Positions 1 through 10,131 of a DNA stretch of 32,927 nucleotides are shown here, in pieces. The notes under the pieces were generated by a model. The model saw nothing but the letters and a program-made list of their open reading frames with translations, searched no databases and had not been told where the DNA came from. Every line of letters starts with the position of its first letter. The stretch's first letter is position 1. Source of the stretch: Actinomycetota bacterium (GTDB taxonomy: Bacteria > Actinomycetota > Actinomycetes > Nanopelagicales > Nanopelagicaceae); the NCBI GenBank assembly GCA_009702245.1, contig WLIL01000003.1, positions 1-32,927 on the forward strand, read 5' to 3'. Position numbers and translations under genes: made by a program.

Positions 1-186
1 GCTCCAGGTGGGGGCATTTACGGCAAAGCAGGAAATTCTCGAACGGCGGCGCTCTCGCGTACAAAAAACAGCACCCACATCAAAGGCCTCTACTCAGTGG
101 GTGGTTCAGTCCATCCTGGTGGTGGGCTACCGATGGTGGGAATCGGCGCTGAAATCGTATGCAAAGCGATCGGTCCAGCGAATTAA
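1..186 (+). CDS. C-terminal end of a CrtI-superfamily carotenoid desaturase/ketolase-like FAD oxidoreductase (5' truncated by window)
   Basis: Frame 1 reads APGGGIYGKAGNSRTAALSRTKNSTHIKGLYSVGGSVHPGGGLPMVGIGAEIVCKAIGPAN*, the typical C-terminal 'GLYxVGGSVHPGGGxPMV' motif of CrtI/CrtD/CruO-type enzymes. Confidence 0.75.
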   Translation, partial: APGGGIYGKAGNSRTAALSRTKNSTHIKGLYSVGGSVHPGGGLPMVGIGAEIVCKAIGPAN

Positions 187-195
187 TCCAAACCC

Positions 196-816
196 CTAGT
201 TGTCCAACACTCGATAGGCATACTCGGCAACCTGGCGGAGTGCATACAACTCCATAAGTAAGAGCAGCACTGCAAGCGGAGTTGCAAGAAAAGATAATCC
301 GATGGCAGCCGCAATCAGCAAACCACGCACTGGGCGCTCAGCTATGGTGACGACCCCAACTTCAGAGATACCGAGAGATCGAATCTTTGCTCTCAAATAT
401 TCCTGGACGAATCCCACAACCCAAATACTCGCCACAACCCATAGGGGAACGTCGCACCGCCAGAGCGCAATCAACCAAGCAGCTTCCACTAAACGATCAG
501 CGGCAGAGTCAAGGACAGCCCCGCGTAATGTCACTTCGTTTCGGAGAATAGCGACAGTGCCATCTAGCCCGTCAAGGATGAGAGCGGCGATTACAATAAA
601 AGCGACATATCGCGACGGCGCGAGCCACGCACCCACTCCACCGATAACAATTGTCAGGAGCGAGATTCCATTAGCGGAAATCGGCTTCAAGAACCGGGCC
701 ACTGTAAATGCGAAAGAGAGCCAGCCGGCGACGATCCGAGATGGCTCCACGTCTCCATGAAGTGCTACCCAGCTAGCCACATACTCACTACGCCCCATGT
801 GGAGACCTTTTCCCAT
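196..816 (-). CDS. CDP-alcohol phosphatidyltransferase family membrane protein
   Basis: DGLDGTVAILRNEVTLRGAVLDSAADR matches D-x2-D-G-x2-A-x9-G-x3-D-x3-D, with the usual Arg after Ala replaced by Ile. Start set to ATG 816 because the longer ORF overlaps crtE and TAGAGT lies 7 nt upstream of this ATG. Confidence 0.8.
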   Translation of the reverse strand: MGKGLHMGRSEYVASWVALHGDVEPSRIVAGWLSFAFTVARFLKPISANGISLLTIVIGGVGAWLAPSRYVAFIVIAALILDGLDGTVAILRNEVTLRGAVLDSAADRLVEAAWLIALWRCDVPLWVVASIWVVGFVQEYLRAKIRSLGISEVGVVTIAERPVRGLLIAAAIGLSFLATPLAVLLLLMELYALRQVAEYAYRVLDN

Positions 817-870
817 GGAAGCGACTCTACCCAACGGGCGGCGGCGGTGAAGCGGAGGTAATCTGTGACC

Positions 871-1914
871 ATGCAACTCCGTGAAGAGATCGAGAGTGCC
901 CTCGCCTCCATGATCGACCGCGAGAGCGTCGGACTTGCTTATATAGGTCCCGAACTGACGCCCATCAGCGAAGCAACGCGAGAGTTCCTTACTGGAGGCA
1001 AGCGCCTCCGCCCACTCTTTGCCTACTGGGCAAACCGGGCCTGCGGAGGCGAGCACACGTCCGTATTGGTCCATGCAGTCAGCAGTCTTGAATTTCTACA
1101 CGCATGCGCTCTTATCCACGACGACGTCATGGATGGCTCTGATACGCGACGCGGTAAGCCAGCAATTCATCACCGCTTTGCCACCCTCCACCGGCAAGAG
1201 AGCATGACCGGTAATGCCGAAACATTTGGCCTCTCCACTGCAGTCTTACTAGGCGACCTCTGCCTCGTTTGGGCCGACCGCATGCTCCACGAATCAGGCC
1301 TCGACCACGTCGTCATGCAACGTCTCAATCCGGTCTATGACGAAATGCGTGTGGAATTGATGGCTGGCCAATACCTCGATGTCCTTGAACAAGCACTCGC
1401 CACATCAAGCGTGGAACGTTCACTTCGCATTGCCCGCTACAAATCTGGCAAGTACACCGTCGAACGTCCGCTCCACTTTGGCGCCGTGATCGCAGGCGCA
1501 GATAAGTCCACCCTTGAACTCTTCTCACGGTATGGGTTGCCCCTTGGAGAAGCGTTTCAACTTCGTGACGACATCCTCGGGGTATTTGGTGACCCATCCG
1601 AAACCGGAAAGCCAGCAGGTGATGATCTCCGTGAAGGAAAGCGCACCGTGCTTATTGCACATGCAGTGGCAAAAGCCACCCCCACCCAAAGCACCGAAAT
1701 TCGAAAGTATTTGGGAGATCCGCACCTCTCCCCTGAAGGCGTTCACATCCTTCGAGAGATCATTCGAGATACAGGTGCCCTCGATGCAGTCGAAATGATC
1801 ATTGAAGCGGGCTTGGCGCAGTCAATTGCTGCGATATCCAGCGCCGATCTCAACGTCGAGGCTGTTTCAGTCCTTCAAGACTTAGCAGTAGCTGCAACTC
1901 GACGGGTCGTCTAA
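871..1914 (+). CDS. crtE: Geranylgeranyl diphosphate synthase / polyprenyl synthetase
   Basis: Asp-rich motifs LIHDDVMDGSDTRRGKPAIH and LRDDILGVFGDPSETGKPAGDD. Start is ATG 871 or GTG 865; TAATCT lies 6 nt upstream of ATG 871. Confidence 0.93.
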   Translation: MQLREEIESALASMIDRESVGLAYIGPELTPISEATREFLTGGKRLRPLFAYWANRACGGEHTSVLVHAVSSLEFLHACALIHDDVMDGSDTRRGKPAIHHRFATLHRQESMTGNAETFGLSTAVLLGDLCLVWADRMLHESGLDHVVMQRLNPVYDEMRVELMAGQYLDVLEQALATSSVERSLRIARYKSGKYTVERPLHFGAVIAGADKSTLELFSRYGLPLGEAFQLRDDILGVFGDPSETGKPAGDDLREGKRTVLIAHAVAKATPTQSTEIRKYLGDPHLSPEGVHILREIIRDTGALDAVEMIIEAGLAQSIAAISSADLNVEAVSVLQDLAVAATRRVV

Positions 1915-1917
1915 CTC

Positions 1918-3396
1918 ATGCCACGTTCTATTCCTGGTCCCACTTCTCATGTCGTTGTTGTTGGCGCAGGCCTCGCAGGTCTCAGCGCCGCGCTTCGTCT
2001 TGCTGGTGCCGGTAGAAAAGTCACCCTCTTAGAACGTGAAAGTGTGCCGGGAGGAAGAAATGGGCTGTTGGAGAAATCTGGCTACCGTTTTGATACCGGC
2101 CCTTCCGTACTCACGATGCCAGATCTGATCCGTGATGCTCTCGCCGAAGTGGGTGAGGAATTAGAGGATTGGTTAGAGCTCATGCCTGTATCACCGCTTT
2201 ATCGAGCATTTTTCGCTGATGGCACGCAACTAGATGTTCATGCGAACACCGCTCAAATGGAAGAAGAAATCTCACGAGTTATTGGACCAGAGGAAGCTGC
2301 GGGATACGGGCGCTACGTTGACTTCGTCACCAAGCTTTACAAATACGAATTCAACGACTTCATCGACAAGAATATCGACTCACCATTCCACCTCCTTACG
2401 CCCAATCTCGCTCGCCTAGTCGCCCTGGGTGGTTTCCGTCATCTTGCACCGAAGGTGAACCAATTTCTTTCCGATCCACGGACTCAACGTGTTTATTCTT
2501 TTCAGGCGATGTACGCAGGCCTCAGCCCTCAACAAGCTTTAGCAATTTATGCAGTTATCGCTTACATGGATTCGGTAAATGGTGTTTTCTTTCCCAAAGG
2601 TGGCATGCATGCTGTTCCGCGCGCACTTGCAGGAGCAGCTGCAAAGCATGGCGTTGATATCCACTACAACACAGAAGTAACAAAGGTGGAGAAGAGAAAC
2701 GGTAGAGCTGTTGCCGTACAAACGGCTAATGGTGAACGATTTGAATGTGACGCGTTGATTCTTAACCCTGACCTTCCCGTTGCTTGGCGCGATCTTCTGG
2801 GCCGCACACCGCTTACCATTAAACGATTGAAATACTCCCCCTCCTGCGCGGTACTACTCGCCGGATCAAATCGCTCCTACCCGCACCTGGCCCATCACAA
2901 CATCCACTTTGGACACGATTGGGAAGGCGTTTTTCGCGAGCTCATCGATGAGCGGCGAGTGATGAGCGATCCCAGCATCCTGGTCACCGTCCCTTCGATG
3001 GATGACCCTTCGCTCGCTCCTGAAGGTAAGCACTCGTATTACACGTTGTTTCCCACTCCCAACCTTGATGCGGACATCGATTGGAAAAGTTACGGTCCCA
3101 AGTACCGCGACGAGATGGTTCGAGTGATGGAAGAACGTGGATACACAGGATTTGGCGACTCAATTGAAGTTGAGGAACTCACCACTCCACTTGACTGGGA
3201 ATCTCGCGGCATGGAACGAGGTGCACCATTTGCGAGTTCGCACACCTTCATGCAAACCGGCCCCTTTAGGCCGAGTAACTTGGCACGCGGTTTCGAAAAC
3301 GTGGTTTTTGCAGGATCAGGAACCCGCCCCGGCGTGGGCGTTCCGATGGTACTCATCAGCGGGAAGTTGGCAGCGGAGAGAATTATCGGTTCATGA
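1918..3396 (+). CDS. crtI: Phytoene desaturase
   Basis: N-terminal FAD motif VVVVGAGLAGLSAALRLAGAGRKVTLLERESVPGGRNG and C-terminal FAGSGTRPGVGVPMVLISGKLAAERI; sits between crtE and crtB. Confidence 0.95.
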   Translation: MPRSIPGPTSHVVVVGAGLAGLSAALRLAGAGRKVTLLERESVPGGRNGLLEKSGYRFDTGPSVLTMPDLIRDALAEVGEELEDWLELMPVSPLYRAFFADGTQLDVHANTAQMEEEISRVIGPEEAAGYGRYVDFVTKLYKYEFNDFIDKNIDSPFHLLTPNLARLVALGGFRHLAPKVNQFLSDPRTQRVYSFQAMYAGLSPQQALAIYAVIAYMDSVNGVFFPKGGMHAVPRALAGAAAKHGVDIHYNTEVTKVEKRNGRAVAVQTANGERFECDALILNPDLPVAWRDLLGRTPLTIKRLKYSPSCAVLLAGSNRSYPHLAHHNIHFGHDWEGVFRELIDERRVMSDPSILVTVPSMDDPSLAPEGKHSYYTLFPTPNLDADIDWKSYGPKYRDEMVRVMEERGYTGFGDSIEVEELTTPLDWESRGMERGAPFASSHTFMQTGPFRPSNLARGFENVVFAGSGTRPGVGVPMVLISGKLAAERIIGS

Positions 3397-4292
3397 ACGA
3401 GCTCAAGGGCGCTGGAATTATTGACTCTCGCCTGATGGCTTCGTACCAGGCGTGCAAGAAACTAAATGCAGAACATGGCAAGACCTACTACCTAGCGACG
3501 CTCCTGCTACCGCCAGCCAAACGCCCGTTTGTGCATGCGCTCTACGGTTTTGCAAGGTATGCCGATGAGATCGTCGACGACCTTGCATCCACACTTTCTG
3601 ATGTCGAGAAAGCCGAAGCCCTGCGCTACTGGGGGGAGGGAGTTCTTGCCGACATCGACAAGGGGGCGAGCAACGATCCCATTGGTGCAGCTTTCGTAGA
3701 CACCGTAAACCGCTGGAGCATTCCAAAAGAGTTTGTCCAGGCATTCCTCGATTCCATGACCATGGACCTCACGATCACGGAGTATCAGACTTACGACGAT
3801 CTCTATAAATATGTTTATGGATCAGCGGCCGTGATCGGATTGCAAATGGTTCCAATTCTCGAGCCAATCTCGGATGAAGCATTCAAATCTGCCCAATCAT
3901 TAGGTGTGGCATTCCAGTTAGCGAATTTCATTCGAGATGTGAACGAAGATTTGGATCGCGGGCGGGTTTACCTTCCCGTTCAGGAACTAGCAGCTCACGG
4001 CGTAACCAGAGCCGACTTAGAAAGGCGTGTGAGCACGCCTGAGATCGTGGCAGCTCTCAAATTTCAAATCGCGCGCGTACGTTCCTTACAAGCAGAAGCT
4101 ACTGCAGGAATTCAACTCTTACATCCCAGTAGTCGCCCCTGCATTGAAGCTGCAAGTGAGCTCTATTGCGGGATTGTCGACGAAGTGGAGAAGATTAATT
4201 ACGAGATCTTCTCTCATCGTGCCAAGACTTCCACTTGGCGCCGGCTCAAGGTATTTGTGCCAGCGCTGCTGAGGGCAAGAGCGGCTCGTTAG
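3393..4292 (+). CDS. crtB: Phytoene synthase
   Basis: YGFARYADEIVDD and LANFIRDVNEDLDRGRVYLP motifs of squalene/phytoene synthases; ATGA overlap with crtI. Confidence 0.95.
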   Translation: MNELKGAGIIDSRLMASYQACKKLNAEHGKTYYLATLLLPPAKRPFVHALYGFARYADEIVDDLASTLSDVEKAEALRYWGEGVLADIDKGASNDPIGAAFVDTVNRWSIPKEFVQAFLDSMTMDLTITEYQTYDDLYKYVYGSAAVIGLQMVPILEPISDEAFKSAQSLGVAFQLANFIRDVNEDLDRGRVYLPVQELAAHGVTRADLERRVSTPEIVAALKFQIARVRSLQAEATAGIQLLHPSSRPCIEAASELYCGIVDEVEKINYEIFSHRAKTSTWRRLKVFVPALLRARAAR

Positions 4293-4591
4293 TTGCGGAT
4301 TCCTCGTCGTCCCAGAAATACCCACATACTTTGTACGGTAAGCACCAGTGAAAATCCGAAGGCCAAATCTTCTACTGGTTGATAAAGGACTCGCATGCCG
4401 AGAATCGCTGATTCGTCGTAGAGGAAAACGTTGTTGTATGTGAGCCACCCGTTAATGAGTAATTGGAAGGCAAGAATAATTGCATAGCCAGCCCAAAATA
4501 CTCGTCGACCAAGTAAACGTGTGCGCACGATGACGAGATCCCAAAGAATAGCGACCACAAGGACGAGAGAAGTCATAAATGTATAACTCAT
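4289..4591 (-). CDS. crtYd: Lycopene cyclase subunit, CrtYd type
   Basis: About 100 aa with three TM segments and the PVEDLAFGFSLVL motif of heterodimeric lycopene cyclase; paired with crtYc. Confidence 0.85.
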   Translation of the reverse strand: MSYTFMTSLVLVVAILWDLVIVRTRLLGRRVFWAGYAIILAFQLLINGWLTYNNVFLYDESAILGMRVLYQPVEDLAFGFSLVLTVQSMWVFLGRRGIRN

Positions 4592-4920
4592 CTCTCGTCA
4601 CCCACTTTCCAATGACCATTGACTTTACGAACCGCTTCGATCGTGAGGATGGCCGCCAAGGGCACGAAGATAAAGAATAAGTATTCTTCTAGCGGCAATC
4701 CCCAAATCCGTTCGAGGGGAAGGACTTGAGCATTATCGAAGCGCCAATGTCCCTGCGTAATTGCAAAGCGATCCCAGAGTACGAAGGCGATACCAACGGG
4801 CAAAATGCTAAGCAACACTCTCCGAATGCGCTTCAACACGGAAACCTTGAGGAAAACTTCGAGCCATATCGAGCCGATCAAGGTGAAAACCATGGCTGCT
4901 AGGTAGGTGTAGTGCTTCAT
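4588..4920 (-). CDS. crtYc: Lycopene cyclase subunit, CrtYc type
   Basis: Small membrane protein with LPLERIWGLPLEEYLFFIFVPLA motif of heterodimeric lycopene cyclase; ATGA overlaps with both neighbours. Confidence 0.87.
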   Translation of the reverse strand: MKHYTYLAAMVFTLIGSIWLEVFLKVSVLKRIRRVLLSILPVGIAFVLWDRFAITQGHWRFDNAQVLPLERIWGLPLEEYLFFIFVPLAAILTIEAVRKVNGHWKVGDER

Positions 4921-5543
4921 AAGCGCTCCTTAAGTGAACGCGCCGCCTTCTCAGGATCTTCAGCTTCTGTAATCGCGCGCACCACCACAATTCGAGTAGC
5001 GCCGGCGTCTAGCACCTCACCTAATCGCGTCTCGTCAATTCCACCGATGGCAAACCACGGCTTAGAGGTATCGAAGGCGCTCACTTGGCGAATCAAATCG
5101 AGACCAGGTGCTGGTCTTCCGGGCTTGGTAGGTGTTGGCCAGCACGGGCCCACGGCGAAATAATCCACCCGAGAATCTTCATTCTCGCTCACGCTCTCCC
5201 CCATCGCGTGTGAGGAGCGACCAATAATTACGCCTTCTCCGACGATTTCTCGAGCCTGCATAGCCGAAAGATCGTCTTGGCCCACATGGAGAATAGGTGC
5301 ACCAGAGAGCCGGGCAATATCTGCGCGGTCATTTACCGCCCACAGTGCATCGTATGTATCGGCTACCTCTGCCAACGTTGCCAAAGCACGTAGCTCCGTG
5401 ACGGCATCGATCGCTTTATCTCGCAATTGAATGATGTCTACCCCACCCGCAAACGCCTTCTTACAAAAATCTCTAAAGTCGTTTTGGGCTATGCGCGCAT
5501 CCGTACAGAGATAAAGCTTGGCATCAGAAATTTTTCCACTCAT
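4917..5543 (-). CDS. thiE: Thiamine-phosphate synthase
   Basis: LYLCTDAR, GGVDIIQLRDK, AVNDRADIA, HVGQDDL, VDYFAVGPCWPTPTKPGR, PWFAIGGI motifs; start ATG 5543 preceded by AGGAAG. Confidence 0.92.
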   Translation of the reverse strand: MSGKISDAKLYLCTDARIAQNDFRDFCKKAFAGGVDIIQLRDKAIDAVTELRALATLAEVADTYDALWAVNDRADIARLSGAPILHVGQDDLSAMQAREIVGEGVIIGRSSHAMGESVSENEDSRVDYFAVGPCWPTPTKPGRPAPGLDLIRQVSAFDTSKPWFAIGGIDETRLGEVLDAGATRIVVVRAITEAEDPEKAARSLKERL

Positions 5544-5550
5544 GATCTTC

Positions 5551-5904
5551 CTAGAAAGAAAGAGCTTGCGCGCGACGTCGAACTTCGCGACCACGATCTT
5601 CGCGCAAAGCTTGAATTGGAGTACCAGGAAGAGTCTCGTCGGCAGTAAAGAGCCATCTCATTGCTTCTTCATTTTCAAACCCTGAATCAGCCAGCACCGT
5701 AAGGGTGCCACCCAAATTTTTCACGATTTCGCCATCCTGGAAGAACTCCGCCGGAATGCGCGGCGCTGGCGGGGTTCCCACACGCAAAGATGCAATGGCG
5801 CCTTCGGCGATGAGCTGGCGCACCTTGTTGACTGGCACATCCAAAATTTGGCTCGCCTCATCAAGGGAGATCCATGTTGCTTCAGGGAAAAGGTCATCAC
5901 TCAC
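5551..5904 (-). CDS. Rv2175c-family DNA-binding protein
   Basis: Helix-turn-helix-like N-terminus (SLDEASQILDVPVNKVRQLIAEG) and C-terminal EEAMRWLFTADETL...PIQALREDRGREVRRRAQALSF, closely resembling remembered Rv2175c; GTG start 6 nt after TAGAGT. Confidence 0.85.
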   Translation of the reverse strand: MSDDLFPEATWISLDEASQILDVPVNKVRQLIAEGAIASLRVGTPPAPRIPAEFFQDGEIVKNLGGTLTVLADSGFENEEAMRWLFTADETLPGTPIQALREDRGREVRRRAQALSF

Positions 5905-5949
5905 ACGCTTACTCTAGCGAGCAGCGTGGCCCGGAGCCCATTCGAGTAG

Positions 5950-5955
5950 TAGAGT
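5950..5955 (+). promoter_or_regulatory. Putative -10 element (TAGAGT) of the riboswitch-controlled thiOSG transcript
   Basis: TAGAGT located 5-7 nt before the 5' end of the TPP aptamer. Confidence 0.5.
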
Positions 5956-5959
5956 CGGC

Positions 5960-6044
5960 ATCACGGGAGCCAACTTTTGGCTGAGAGGCAAGCATCGCTT
6001 GCGACCGTTGACCTGATCCGGGTAATGCCGGCGTAGGGAGGTGG
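5960..6044 (+). promoter_or_regulatory. TPP riboswitch (THI element)
   Basis: CACGGGAGCC...GGCUGAGAGG...ACCUGAUCCGGGUAAUGCCGGCGUAGGGAGGUGG, the canonical THI-box sequence, directly upstream of thiO. Confidence 0.96.
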
Positions 6045-6046
6045 AA

Positions 6047-7209
6047 ATGGTGAACTACGAGCGGCACGTGGCAATAATCGGCGGCGGTGTCATCGGGCTC
6101 AGTGCTGCGTTGACTGCGGCTCAACATGGTCACAGAGTCACCGTTTTAGACCCCGTCATTGAAAATCACGCACGCGGAACCGGCGCCTCTTGGATGGCCG
6201 GCGGAATGTTGGCCCCTGTCACAGAAGCGTGGTTCGGCGAGGAAGCCCGACTAGCTCTCGACATTGCTGCCCTAAAAGCCTGGCCAGCGTTTGCCAGAAA
6301 CATTTCTGCTATCGCGCAGCAGGAACTCGCGATAAACACGACTGGCACTTTGCAAATCGCACTCGACATTGATGATGCTCGCGAGCTGGAGCGAATTCGC
6401 AATTTTCAAAATTCAGTTGGTCTTGACGCATATGCCTTAAGTAGAGATGAACTACTTGATTTAGAACCACTACTCTCCCCCAATGTCGTTGGCGGGTCGC
6501 TGATTTCGACCGATCTTTCAGTTGATAACCGGTCTTTGGTACTTGCATTGAAGAGCGCCTGCGAAAAGGTGGGTGTTCATTTTGTTTCCAAGCGCGTTAC
6601 CGAGATCCAAAGAAAAGGAAAACGGGTTCATCAAGTTGTCACCACCGATGAGCGTTTAGAAGTCGATGAATTAGTGATTGCTGCTGGAGCCTGGAGTAGC
6701 GAATTAGTAAACATGCTGGAATTGTCCAACCCGCGATCAATTCCCACTATTCGCCCAATCAGAGGAGAAATCCTCAGGCTTCGCAGTGACATCACGGCGA
6801 TAACTCACACCCTTCGAGCCCAGGTGCATGGGTTCCAAGTGTACTTAGTCCCCCGGGCGCACGGGGAAATCGTGGTGGGAGCTACACAATTTGAAAGAGG
6901 TTTTGATGCGCGGCCTACTGCTGGTGGGGTATATGAACTCCTGCGCGATTCAAGGGAACTACTTCCATACATCAGCGAAATGGAATTCCTCGAAGCCGGA
7001 GTCGGATTGCGACCAGGTTCGCCAGATAATGCACCGATCATCGACCGCCTACCCGGAGTGGAGAATGCCATCCTCGCCACAGGTCACTATCGCAACGGCA
7101 TTTTGCTTACTTCAATCGCAGGTGAGGTAGTTGCGGCGCTCATCGCACATAGAGAAGCACCGGCCGATGCTCAGTTTGTGAGCCTTGCTCGTTTCAGCGG
7201 AGTAGTCCA

Positions 7210-7213
<4 letters not shown>
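6047..7213 (+). CDS. thiO: Glycine oxidase ThiO (FAD-dependent)
   Basis: VAIIGGGVIGLSAALTAAQHGHRVTVLDP, GASWMAGGMLAPVTE, GLRPGSPDNAPIIDRLPGVENAILATGHYRNGILL; start 6047 or 6050 (ORF track uses GTG 6041, inside the aptamer P1 stem). Confidence 0.92.
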
Positions 7214-8200
<987 letters not shown>

Positions 8201-8225
8201 GGTGAAAAGCGCCTAAAGTTTTGTC

Positions 8226-10112
8226 GTGTCTGATCTCACTGGCGTACTCATCGATGGTCGATACGAGATTCAGCAACTTTTAGCTCGCGGCGGAATGGCC
8301 ACGGTGTACACCGCGCTAGATACTCGCCTTGATCGCACTGTGGCAGTGAAGGTGATGCACTCCCATCTCGCCCAGGATGAAGAATTTGTTTCCAGGTTCA
8401 TCAGGGAAGCCAAAGCAGCCGCATCACTTACCCATCCCAACGTCATCGCCGTTCATGATCAAGGTTGGCACCAAGGTGGTCCGCCAGCTGTTTTCTTGGT
8501 GATGGAATATGTGGAAGGCCCCACACTACGAGACATTCTTCGCGAGCGAGGAAAAATGTCAGTCGATGCGGCGCTCGATATTGTTGAAGAAGTTCTTGCC
8601 GGAATCGGTGCCGCGCATCGTGCTGGCATCGTGCATCGTGATATCAAACCGGAGAACGTCATTCTTGCCGAAGACGGACGGATCAAGGTGGCCGATTTCG
8701 GATTAGCGCGTGAGCTCTCTAGCGGTTCAACCTTGACAGCTGATGCTGGACTCGTGATTGGGTCCATCTCCTACCTTTCGCCCGAACAAGTGGAGCGCGG
8801 AGTCGCAGATGCCCGAAGTGACGTTTATGCCACCGGCATTATTCTCTTTGAATTACTCACCGGTAAGAAACCTTTTGAAGGTGACTCAGCGATTCAAGTT
8901 GCATACAAGCATGTACACGATGATGTCCCATTGCCCTCGAGTGTGAGTGGGAACGTACCTCCCGCAGTTGACGCACTCGTCCGTAGAGCCACAGCTAGAG
9001 ATGCTGACCTACGACCGCGTGATGCGAATGTTTTTCTGAGAGAGGTGCAAGCTGTTCGAGAAGAACAAGTCGCACCCCCAAGTACATCACCAGCTCAAAC
9101 AGCTCCACCCGTCGCTTCCACTCCTACAGCCCCAGTCAGCGAGAACGTGATGAGTGCTCCTATTGCAAAGAAGTCGCCCTCTTCGACCACTACGAAGAAC
9201 TCAAGCGTTAAGAAGCGCAAGAAGAGCAGAGCACGACGAAATCGCACCATCTTGGCCTTGGTGGCAATCGGATTGGGTGGGTGGCTGTGGTACATCACAG
9301 TAGGACCAGGTTCTAGCGTCACCGCACCCTCCCTGCTGGGGCTCTCCATCGAAGAAGCCACCCAGGAGGCCAACGGCGCTGGACTCAATGTCGACATCAA
9401 ATCGCGCACCTTTGATGAGCAAATACCTTTAGATCACGTTATCTCCAGCAGCCCAGCCGGTGGGGAGCAGGTAGATAGTGGCTCCACTATCTCAATTGTG
9501 GTGTCTAAAGGCGCCGAGCGATTCGTGATTCCGACACTTTCTGGCTTGAGCCTTGCTCAAGCGACCAATTCATTGAGCGATCAGAATCTCAAGATTGCCA
9601 CTCTTGCTGAGGAGTACGACGAGAACGTTCCGCTGGGATACATCATCTCTTCGACCCCGGCGGCCGGTACGAAAGTAAAGCGCGACATCACAGTCAAAGT
9701 TGTAGTGAGCAAAGGAGTCGAGCAAATGTCGATTCTCTCTTACGTAGGCAAAGGCGGTGATCAGGCGCTCAGCGAACTTACTGATGCAGGCGCCAAAGTC
9801 GTGAGTAAGAACATCTTTAGCGACACCATCGCACCTGGAATCGTGGTCACTCAAAACCCCAATGGTCCAGCGAATATAAAAATGGGTGGGAAGGTCACCA
9901 TCTCGATTTCCAAAGGTCCAGCGCTGCTCCGAGTTCCTAACGTGGTGAAGATGTCGACCGCCTTGGCAAAGAAGAGCCTCGAAGATGCTGGCTTCAATAA
10001 CTACAAGGTCAATATCTTGAAAGCCAAAGGGCCGGGCAACGTGGTAGGCCAATCGCCTAAGGCTGGCACGATGGTCAAGCCAGGGACATTGATCGTCATA
10101 GACATCTACTAA
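8226..10112 (+). CDS. Ser/Thr protein kinase with one TM helix and about four PASTA repeats (PknL-like by position)
   Basis: GGMATVY glycine loop, AVKVMHSH, HRDIKPENV, DFGLA, SPEQ kinase motifs; TM ILALVAIGLGGWLWYITVG; repeated P-LxGLSxxxAxxxLxxxGL...SSxPAxGxxV units. Confidence 0.93.
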   Translation: MSDLTGVLIDGRYEIQQLLARGGMATVYTALDTRLDRTVAVKVMHSHLAQDEEFVSRFIREAKAAASLTHPNVIAVHDQGWHQGGPPAVFLVMEYVEGPTLRDILRERGKMSVDAALDIVEEVLAGIGAAHRAGIVHRDIKPENVILAEDGRIKVADFGLARELSSGSTLTADAGLVIGSISYLSPEQVERGVADARSDVYATGIILFELLTGKKPFEGDSAIQVAYKHVHDDVPLPSSVSGNVPPAVDALVRRATARDADLRPRDANVFLREVQAVREEQVAPPSTSPAQTAPPVASTPTAPVSENVMSAPIAKKSPSSTTTKNSSVKKRKKSRARRNRTILALVAIGLGGWLWYITVGPGSSVTAPSLLGLSIEEATQEANGAGLNVDIKSRTFDEQIPLDHVISSSPAGGEQVDSGSTISIVVSKGAERFVIPTLSGLSLAQATNSLSDQNLKIATLAEEYDENVPLGYIISSTPAAGTKVKRDITVKVVVSKGVEQMSILSYVGKGGDQALSELTDAGAKVVSKNIFSDTIAPGIVVTQNPNGPANIKMGGKVTISISKGPALLRVPNVVKMSTALAKKSLEDAGFNNYKVNILKAKGPGNVVGQSPKAGTMVKPGTLIVIDIY

Positions 10113-10119
10113 TTGCGGC

Positions 10120-10125
10120 TAGGCT
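10120..10125 (+). promoter_or_regulatory. Putative -10 element TAGGCT for leaderless nfo
   Basis: TAGGCT-CTGCGA-ATG(10132). Confidence 0.55.
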
Positions 10126-10131
10126 CTGCGA

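Noticed and set aside
302-760. 152-aa plus-strand ORF
   Set aside because: Antisense to the CDP-alcohol phosphatidyltransferase; low-complexity translation with no recognisable domain; typical shadow ORF.
9301-10112. Repetitive sequence in the kinase C-terminus
   Set aside because: Explained by diverged PASTA protein repeats; no nucleotide-level tandem repeat.
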